DNA of 11,768 bases from Phoronis pallida (lineage: Eukaryota; Phoronida; Phoronidae): assembly GCA_028565715.1 (NCBI GenBank), contig JAOXYC010050009.1, positions 3,008 through 14,775 of the forward strand, given 5' to 3'. Under the pieces are notes generated by a model. It made no database searches. It saw nothing but the letters and a program-made list of their open reading frames with translations, and was not told where the DNA came from. The position numbers and the translations under genes were made by a program. Below, one piece after another: positions 1-9,100 of this stretch (position 1 is its first letter; each line of letters opens with the position of its first letter).

Positions 1-26
1 ATATGTGGTTCTGCAATAACAACATT
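1..26 (-). repeat. Duplicate of exon acceptor and first 10 nt (direct repeat, copy 2 at 126-151)
   Basis: Positions 1-26 and 126-151 are identical, and similarity continues weakly for about ten more bases. On the minus strand each copy is a complete 3' splice site (TTGTTATTGCAG) followed by AACCACATAT, the first ten bases of exon 71-135. The copy at 1-26 would open a second exon at position 10 that runs off the window. A tandem-duplicated exon or a partial duplication of the splice site are both possible. Confidence 0.85.
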
Positions 27-70
27 AACAATTATTGTATCTCAGACTTGAGTATTTTCTCCCGTTCTAC

Positions 71-135
71 AGTTTCCGCCTCAATGTATTATTCTCCTCA
101 TCTAATCTCTTTATTTGGTGGGAATATATGTGGTT
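71..135 (-). CDS. EVI5: EVI5 exon: coiled-coil continuation (probable)
   Basis: After a clean acceptor (TTATTGCAG), the phase-0 frame reads NHIYSHQIKRLDEENNTLRR-K plus two bases (CT). It is collinear with the family stretch just after METQ (pattern N-x-I-x-S...R-x-x-x-x-x-x-x-L-x-x-K). An in-frame TAG follows at once (CTG TAG), so either the exon ends at the only available GT (ACT|GTAGAA, a mediocre donor) or it is an alternative terminal exon. The acceptor and first ten bases are repeated at positions 1-26. Confidence 0.72.
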
Positions 136-3100
136 CTGCAATAACAACATTGATTATTATTAAAAGCAAGAAATACATCATTTTTAAAGCGTCACTCCTC
201 ACAGACAAAATTCTCTCAGATGGTAACTATTGTCCAGGGAAATAATAAAAGTTTCAAAACTCAATTTCATGAACAGCTTGACAGCAAAGTGAGCTTTTGG
301 AGGATAGATTTAGTAAATATTGCCTTATTGGCCAAAATACATAACATTGCGATGAGCTAGTCTCTCCCACATTCCCTCTCAAATGATGGTCTCTTCTCCC
401 TACGTAGGAATCGGGCATGCTTAAACACGGTCTCCTACTTTTTGCAAAAAAAGAAGACCTTCCACGATTTAGCAAAAAAAGAAGACCTTCCACGATTGTT
501 TCAGCCAGCCATTTTCAATGATGGCTAAGTTCAGTTTACGGTGGGCCACAGATTGTCATTACCTACCTGTGTTTCAAACTCCATAACTTTCTGTTTCATC
601 TCCTTGAGATCGACCAGTGTCTCAGCCTCTCTTAGTTTAACAGTCATTAACTCATCATGTAGAGCCTGTGTCTGAGTCTTTGTGGTCTTGTTGTCTTTAC
701 TTGTGTTACGTTCTTGATATTTCTGGAATGGTAAATAAACTTTTGAAAACTGAATGTTGGCAAGTATAGGGTACCCAGACTTCCGCAGCCCTTGGAGGTG
801 TTCGCACACAGATTTCTCCAGTCTTACGCGTAATTCTTCAGTCGCGCAACAATTTTCTTCAGGCACGCACTACATTTTCCAATGCCGAGAACAACATTCT
901 GCTTTCGCAGACAAAAATCTGCGACCAAGGAAATTTGTCCATGGTGCGTGACTGAAAAAAATGGTGTCTGTGGATGTGGAATAGGTGGTGCGCAACCTAG
1001 GAATTGTGTGTGCGACTGAAGAAATCTCTGCAAGTCCAAGGTGTGTGCGGCTGCTGAAGTCTGGGTACCCTGAAGTACTTTTATTATAACTCTCTTCAAC
1101 ATTATCCATACTTCTAATGAACTAATGACAGGGCTATGACAAACACAAATTTTGTATGTCATATTGAAATATCTTGAAGATCATACACAGTTGTTTTATT
1201 GTCTAACATTAGGTCATCTGTTTTGTTTTTAAAATATTCAACACTTGTGGTGAGAATTTAAAAATCTGTACAACTGGAATTTTTGTGATTTACCTTTTAG
1301 TAAGTAAAATCCTAGATCCTCAGAGTCTTCTGGACTCCTTTGATGGGATGGGTGTACAGATCTATAAATTCTCACCATCCCTGGATGGATTAAGATCTAT
1401 AATTTCAACAATTGTGCATTGAATGTATTTTTATCACCATAGATACAAACCTGCCAATGTGTTTCTAGCTCATTCACTCGTTGTCTTAGTTCTTTCATGG
1501 ACAGATTAGCCTCAGCTTCCCTCAATTTCACAGCTATCAGCTCATCCTGTATACTTTGAACCTCTGTGTCAGGATCACGGCGCAGTTTACTGTTCTCCTG
1601 GAAAATAAAAATCCAGTTCTGAACCCGTTTTAGAGGTGCGATTTTATTTCTTAGGCCATACATAAGTTTAAAGATCTTGTACTAGCTCAACAGAAGATGG
1701 AAGAAATCAAGCAAGTTAATAGCAGAACGACATTACCCTTCATAAAATATGGAGTCCATCTTATCTGTTGCATTTTGATCAAAGTCCCAAAAGGGACACC
1801 CTAACAACTGACTCAAAAACTGAAAGTGCGCAAAACTAAGATGGTTAGCTTTGATGACTTACCAGCAACAATCACATTCTTAGACAATTTCTTGCTTTTG
1901 AGCACAGCTATTTTGAGAAATGGTGAAGTTAGGCCATAATTTCATAACATGTCAGTCTGATTTTGGAAAAAAGCGATCTCATAGATCAATGAAATCTTTG
2001 TCTGAGGAATTAACAATACAGCATGCACAACAACCCGACTTACATCCTCGAGTTCCCGGAGTTTTCCCCGGAGTTCCTGAACGTCACATGTCTGACTCAT
2101 AGCACGCATACGAGTATCGTTGAGCTCACTTCGTAAACTACGAATAATTTCCTCAGCGTTACTCTCATTGGAGGCGTTAGTGTCCTCCTGGTGTTAAAAA
2201 GTGAGTGAAAGAGAAAGTGAGTTATTGAAAGAAAAGAACACCACAAACCAGATTTATAATAGAAGAAAATAGCATGTATGAAAAGCAGGTTGAAATTTCT
2301 ACTATAGTTTTATGCAGAATCTGAGCAAATTCCAATAGCTATATAGTTGGAAACATGACAGCACTAGTTCAAGGTGTGTCAACAATACCCTCATTTGAGC
2401 ACGCAACACAATGTTGTAAACTTCTTTTCAAAGTTTGCTATGTCATTGATCACACACCTTGCGCAAGTGGGTGCTTCCATTTTGAGAAGTCATTGCACTA
2501 GTATAAACAACCATCCTTTCCATCTTATAACCAGTAAACACAGGCCTTGGTTATACAGCAAGGACATGTGCAACACAATCGGGCACACGGGTCTCAAACT
2601 GGGCCAACTGACCTAAAAATTAGGCTCACGGATCCAAAAACGGGGTGTCACACACCCAAAATACCGGGTACACTGACATAGTACCAGGCCTGCGGACAGT
2701 CTGGTACTCTGTCAATGTGCCAGGTTTTTTGTCCATGTACCCAGTATTTTGGGCATGTGTTCCCAGTTGTTTGGGTCCGTGTGCCTAGTTTGTAGGTCCG
2801 TTGACCCAGTTTGAGACCCTTAGGTGCCCCGTTTTGTGGCCCGAGTGCTTGTTGTTCCCAAGGCCTGAAACGAAGATGAAAACACTCCAAACATGCCAGA
2901 ATACGCGAACTGAGTTCAAAGCCATAACACAGTGTTTAAAAATCTATAATCACAGGGTTCTCCGATATCAGTTTAAACATGGCGGGCCGCCATGATTGAA
3001 TCGGCCGCCACCAGGGGTCGCCATGTTTGAATTTGGGCTGCTATGATTAATTTAAAAAAAAAATTTTTTTTGCATCATTTGAGTGCCCCAAAACACCTTA

Positions 3101-6100
3101 AACAAACATCAGTTCTTTGAATTTTCCTGTAAACAAACATCCTCTAAGTGACGTGAATTCCATTTTCACCCCCTCGTCACAAACAACGCATTTTTTTTTC
3201 GTGCAAAGTGCCTAAATTAACCGCACGCGCTTAGCACCATGTTTAGATTTGGATTGGTGGAGAACCCTGAATCACCACCTCAAAACAATTTCATGAAACT
3301 AAATTTAAGCCCAGTCTCTCCACTCACCCTATTTTTCATTGCACTAATGACCTGATTGGCCTCTTCCAGGTTTCCCAGCGCTTCCTGGTGGGATGTGCGT
3401 ATGGTTGAGAGTTCCCGTTTAATGATGAACATATCCTCGGCCTCATGCGCCCTGGTCACCTGACCCTGTATTAGCCTATCAGCAAGCATGACATTCTCCT
3501 TTTCAAGGTTGTCGATGCGGTGTTTAAGTAACTTGTTCTCTGACCGTAGCCGCTGTAAAGATGGAAATATAGAAAATAATTATATAGATGATGGATACTG
3601 GGTGAAAAATGTTTGAGATCATAAACTTTGGAAAATTTACTTCATCATTTTGTCACTTTTAAAGGATGGTCTTTATCACAAGTTTTAATAAAACAATCCA
3701 AACCTTTGTGACTTTTAAGTCATAAAGGTTTGGATTCTTATCTTACTGTGTGAAAGCCTACTTTTAGATTTTTTAATCACTTATATGTAAATGTCTAGTA
3801 AACATTTTGGGGATGCATTTATACATATGTCTAGAATGTTACATATTAAATAAGCTCAGTTCAAATGTCCTTGACAACAAACATCAACATTGGTTGTACT
3901 TTAATGTCTGTGCATACACTGACCCTTAATTCCACTTGTTCCAAGTGTTCTTTGGATTTCAGCACTGTATACTCTTTTTCTAGTCTGGAAGAAACAAAAT
4001 ATTTGACATTAAAACATGAAAAATCTAGCAAATGATATTTTAAAATGTCATTTAAATATCCCTCAAATCTGCAATTTCTCTGCAAGAATGTGATTCCCAC
4101 AAATATTACCACACTGACTTATTTGCATTTAGGAAAACACCACACATGTTCATATGAACAGATGTACAATTCTAGGAGTCCTCAAAAAGTCTTCCGCAGA
4201 CATTTTGATATGTTCACCTTCATAAATGGCAATTTAGGCAACAGATACCATTCATAGACCTGATGTCACTTTCACTACAGAAATGTCACCTTTAAGCCAC
4301 ATAATTCTAGGAGTCAACACTGCAGACATTTTGATGTGTTCACCTTCAAAAATGGCAATATAGGCAACAAATACCATTCACAGACCTGATGTCACTTTCA
4401 CTAAATAAATGTCACCTCTAAAGCTATATAATTCTAGGAGTCCTCACAAAAGTCTACACTGCAGACATTTTAAAGTGTTCACCTTCAAAAATGGTTATTT
4501 AGACAATAAGTACCACTCATCTACCTGATGTCACTTTCACTACAGAAATGTCACCTTTAAGCTACAACAACCATCAATAAACTGACCCGACTGAATAAAT
4601 AGTTGAGAGTAGACGCCAATCACACACATCTAGCCAATTAACGACATACAATACTAATCAATGCTTGTTAGGGACGGGTGAAAAAATATTGGTCTTATTT
4701 CATTGATAATTAATATAAGTGGCAGTGATGAGCAAACATAAAGTGTGAATAATCTGAAACAAACATAAATTATCTTTTTACATGTTTTTTAAAGTGGTAT
4801 TAAAAAGTTTTAGGAAATTTATTTCCTCCCTTAATGCGGAATAGATTGGGTCTTTTCCATATGTTTGAAACAATGGAAGTTGCAATTAACCACATTAATC
4901 TGGTTAATAAAGGGTGGTAAAATTCTAATCACAGATTGCATTGAGTAAGGCCATGCTTATAGTTGCAAAGTAAATAATTCCGTATGAATGTGATAGCAGC
5001 TCAATGTTGCTCAAAATCCACTCCAAAATATAAATAGGTACCAGCTGCTGATGTTGAGCTAGTTTTACTTGCATAAATAAATCTTGATCACTTGAGCCCT
5101 CAGAAACAGATATTTTTTTCATAATAAATGCCATGACGGCCCAAAATTCAATGGAACAAAAATATAAAATTACTTTTGTCATGTTTATTCCAAAATTCCA
5201 GGTATCAAAAAGAATTTCATTAAAGCATTCTCTTACTCGTCATCGCTATTATTCTTCCCATGTTGCATCAGTCGTCGACCGCTCACTTTACGTTCACCAC
5301 TCAATCTTCTCTCATCAATCAAACATTTCTCCAGTGACCCTGTATCAAGGGTGCGAATCACAACCCTCCGTGTCCCACTATAATTATCCACCTTCTCTGG
5401 GGCGCTGAGCGACCGCTTGAATCCATTCTTGTGTTGATCAGGTTTTGATGGCATGAGTGACGGATCAACAAGCTCAATTTTACTTTCAACATGACCATTC
5501 ATTGTGCCGGACAGTTACTTTAAAACCAGTTCGAAATCAATGATAGAAAATCTTGCTGGATACGACACCTTTAGAGCACATCGCAGTTCATCATATCACT
5601 GGTGATTCAGGGTGAATTTCTTGCTCAAATCCCAATCAGAATATAATTACATATACACTCTGTTCGCCAAGACAGTATCTGTGAATGAATGGTCCTACTT
5701 CATCAGTTGAGTTACTATTGGTAGTCACTCAATTTGAGTGACTATTGAGTGGGTCACTTGAGTGACTATTGAGTGACTGCCAGTACAGTTGGACATAAAC
5801 TGTAGCGTAGACTGATTTCTAGTTATTATCCATGTGCTCAAGACCAAGATGTGATCACAATGTCAACAAGGCCCAGGTAACAATCCACTAGAACACACAA
5901 CAGCTTTACAATGTGCAGGTATGTGTAAAGATAAACAGACCACACCTTTGTGGAGGGGTGTAAATTAATATCTATGTGTATTGCCTTGGTTGGCAAACAA
6001 TCACCTTCAGTGGGAAGATAAGTTAGTGGACAATATCTCACAATTAGCTATGTGACTAGAAAGTTATTGATGATAAGCTGTAGAATGTGATATCATTATC

Positions 6101-9100
6101 AACTGTGGGGGCATGAAGTCTTTTAAATGTCAGTCTTTAAATAAAATTGTGTTGAATTACCCATTGCAATTATTTATGACTGCATTGTTGATAGGGTCCC
6201 ATAAACTTGCACGAGTCAGGTCAGGTATATTCCTAGATTGCAGGTAATTATCCACACCTCAGGGTTTGATCAGTTAATCTGTGCTAATCCACAATTAATC
6301 AATCGACACAAAAAACAATTTCAACTTGATATTTGATATTCAAACCAAGTCAATTTTTCTTAGGAGCATTGCAAAAATTCTGTGAAGTCTTTACTACCAC
6401 AGGTAATGTCACTGAAGAGCCAAGAACATTCTGCACTGCCAATTAAAATCCTTGTCCAGTTTAACATCAGTGCAGCAATTATCCTAGATTAAAATGGAGC
6501 AATTTCTCTGTATTCTTCCAGTCAGGTTGCCAATCTCCTTATCCAATGTCCTGGCCTCAATACTTCAGCAGTTCAATCACAAATACTAAACAGTTGATCT
6601 TTCCTGAATGGTGACATCCATGTCATTTCATAATGTCAAGAATATACAAAAATGTCAGCTAGTGCATTTTAAAACAACCACTTGTCTCACTCCATAACTA
6701 AATCACAAATTGCATTCCTTCCTCAGGTAGATAGGTGTGTCAGCTCAAATATCAAGGTTGTAATATTCAGGTACAATTTCAGGTAAAACAGGACAGGTGA
6801 GCCAGTCAATATCTGACACACAAATGGAAGTCTTTGATGTGTGTTGTTAATATGTGTATCCCATGAAATACTTTCATTCATTCATTGATTTGATAGGTAC
6901 AATAAACATTCTTAAATTTGGTTCACTTTTGAGTACAATTAATTCTAATAATTTCAACCTTTTTACAAAAACATGCAGCAGGAACATAGTTTTTTTCCAC
7001 ATGTTTTGAATAATGAATATAAAAAAGAAAAACCAAGAAATATTTAGTTAAAAATTGTGAATTGTTGCTTAGTGTTCTAAATTTTAGGAGTAATCTGATT
7101 TAACCCCCTGACCTATGCAAACAGTACCACATTCTTCAAGGCCAGCCATGCAAACACATCTAGACAATGGGAGCAGTCAGGGCTAGGTCTTCTTATTGTC
7201 CAGGCTAATAGACTGGGATTAAGAAAGTTTGGACATAGGCTAAAGATGGCAGCACTAGATGGAAACATTTCTGTAAACAGATGGGGTGAAATAAGATGGT
7301 TTTAGTAAGAGTAATGTATTAATTTGCATAAATGCTTTAAAAAAACAAAAATATGCGGTTTCATCAGTTTTCTGGAGTTATGATTTAATGCTATTTTTTA
7401 TGAAATATTGGGAACATTGAGAAATCAAAAAAATTAATAATGCTATTATTCTTTAATGTACAGTCCTTTGATTATAAATGCGAGTAACCATACACTGTGA
7501 GACAAGCCTAACAAACCACACCTCAAATATACTCAGTACAGTTCTAGCTATTTTAATAAATGCATTCAAAATCCTTTGGTCAGTACCGAACAAAATGGCA
7601 ATTTCAAATACAATGGTTGCACTGTTTGACTTTTGTACAGAAAACACTCCTAACTTTCAGTCAACAAGTTATAAATCATGTGTGTCAATCAGATTAAAAA
7701 AAAAGACTTACTTTTTCATCTTGCGTATATTATAGGGCACATTATAAGATGCTTGCATCAGGCGTTCAGCTGCTTCATCAAGAGCAAAACGGGCTGGTAC
7801 GTCTTTTTGGAAATACTGAAATGATATAAAGATGGCAATGCTGCTAAATTTTTTGTATGTACTAAGTGAAAGTCTAAGATAATACAAACAGTAGAAGTCA
7901 AAATCTTTTGTATTTTGACTAAAATTAATAAAGACTGAGAAAATTTAAAAACAAAAAGTTTGAAAGAAAATTTGAAAGGAACAAAAACATGGGGAAACTT
8001 TTTAAAACAGGTCAAGTCATGAATTTTGTATTAATTCAGTTAGAAAAGAATAAAAGCAGTAAGTTGATTTATCTATTAAAATAAGTAGCACAGCCGTTAC
8101 CGGAAGCATAATAAAACTGAATAAAAATGATACACACGACGAATTCCGGTATAAGATGTATTTTAATTAGATAAAAACCCAAACAGTTTCGCACATTGGC
8201 TTGATCACTGGGTAAATCAGTGATCAAGCCAATGTGCAAAACTGTTTGGGTTTTTATCTAAAATACATCTTATACCAAAATTCGTCGTGTGTATCGTTTT
8301 TATTCAGTTTTGATTTATCTAACAACACTAAGAGGGTTTCAAAATCCCATAGGTTGATAAATTGGGGAGGTTGAGATATACATACTTGCAACATTTGTTC
8401 CATGTCTAAACACAGCAAGTCTGGAAGTATGTCTTGTAGTAGTGCGATACCAACTTTGAAGATCATTTCTGTGCCCTGTTGAGAATAACAATAACATCAC
8501 AATGTTAAGGCAATGAAACAAAAACAATTTACAAAGTAGGCAGTTCTATAAATCTATAATTTGCAAGACAAAGTTTTGAAAATAAATGCAGACTGTCAAA
8601 AACAAAATCACATGTTTTTTAACACAAAGTGGCTAATCAAATGGGGTACAGCATGATGGTCCTACGACATCATAGTCCTACAATTCCAATAAAACGACAT
8701 GATGGTCCTACGATTGCGATAAAACGACATCATAGTCCTACGATTGTTTTATAGCAATCGTAGGACTATGATATCCTTTTATCGCAAGCGTAAGACCACC
8801 ATGTCGTTTTATTGGAATTGTAGGACTATGATGTCATTTTATTCGAATCGTAGGACCATGATGTTGTTTTATCGCAATCGTAGAACCAACATGTTGGAAT
8901 GGTACCACCCTACAACTTCTGGTTAATAGGTATGACAAGAGTACTGTAGACAACATTTTGCTGAGTAATGTAGATTTGAAACTTGAAAATAAAATATTAC
9001 GCATACATGCAATTATATTTTAATGGTGACATGATAACAATTACCTCAGATATAACGACGTCCATGATTCTACACGCCACCGGTAGAGGCAGCACTGTAG

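Larger units (their letters stand above)
2188..3327 (-). other. Intron, 1140 bp, with two inserted repeats
   Basis: This intron lies between exons 3328-3552 and 2044-2187. It contains the inverted minisatellite 2581-2828 and the TIR element 2953-3269. Positions 2188-2580 show nothing I can name. Confidence 0.8.
3985..7711 (-). other. Large intron, 3727 bp
   Basis: This is the longest intron here, separating the TBC exons from the coiled-coil exons. It holds the tandem repeat 4168-4564, the candidate alternative first exon 5237-5502, the short TTGAGTGACTATTGAGTG repeat near 5706-5779 and the CAGGTA cluster 5874-6799. I see nothing I can support in 4565-5236 or 6800-7711, which are AT-rich. 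Confidence 0.8.

Noticed and set aside
3-245. Plus-strand 80-residue open frame
   Set aside because: It runs antisense over exon 71-135 and the duplicated splice site. Its composition is that of low-complexity AT-rich DNA and no family is recognised.
824-1162. Two overlapping minus-strand open frames of 79 and 112 residues
   Set aside because: Both are read from the foldback element 769-1071 and intron; neither resembles EVI5 or any other family.
2648-2890. Minus-strand 80-residue open frame rich in LGxRT/QTTG words
   Set aside because: It lies entirely in the degenerate inverted minisatellite and has no splice sites in usable phase.
3695-3736. Rho-independent-type terminator or pre-miRNA for the 20-bp hairpin
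   Set aside because: Bacterial terminators are irrelevant in this eukaryotic intron, and a 2-nt loop with 20-bp arms is too small for a typical pre-miRNA.
4925-5182. Minus-strand 85-residue open frame with hydrophobic stretches
   Set aside because: It starts inside the intron with no promoter or donor in phase and no recognisable domain. AT-rich DNA gives Ile/Leu/Phe-rich translations by chance.
8655-8895. Possible CRISPR array, because of regular 30-bp repeats
   Set aside because: The repeats are directly abutting without unique spacers, are degenerate, and lie in an intron of an animal gene.
8744-8926. Plus-strand 60-residue open frame with repeated FYxNRRTMM-like units
   Set aside because: It is translated from the 30-bp inverted minisatellite. 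The period is a multiple of three, which keeps the frame open without selection, and there is no exon context.
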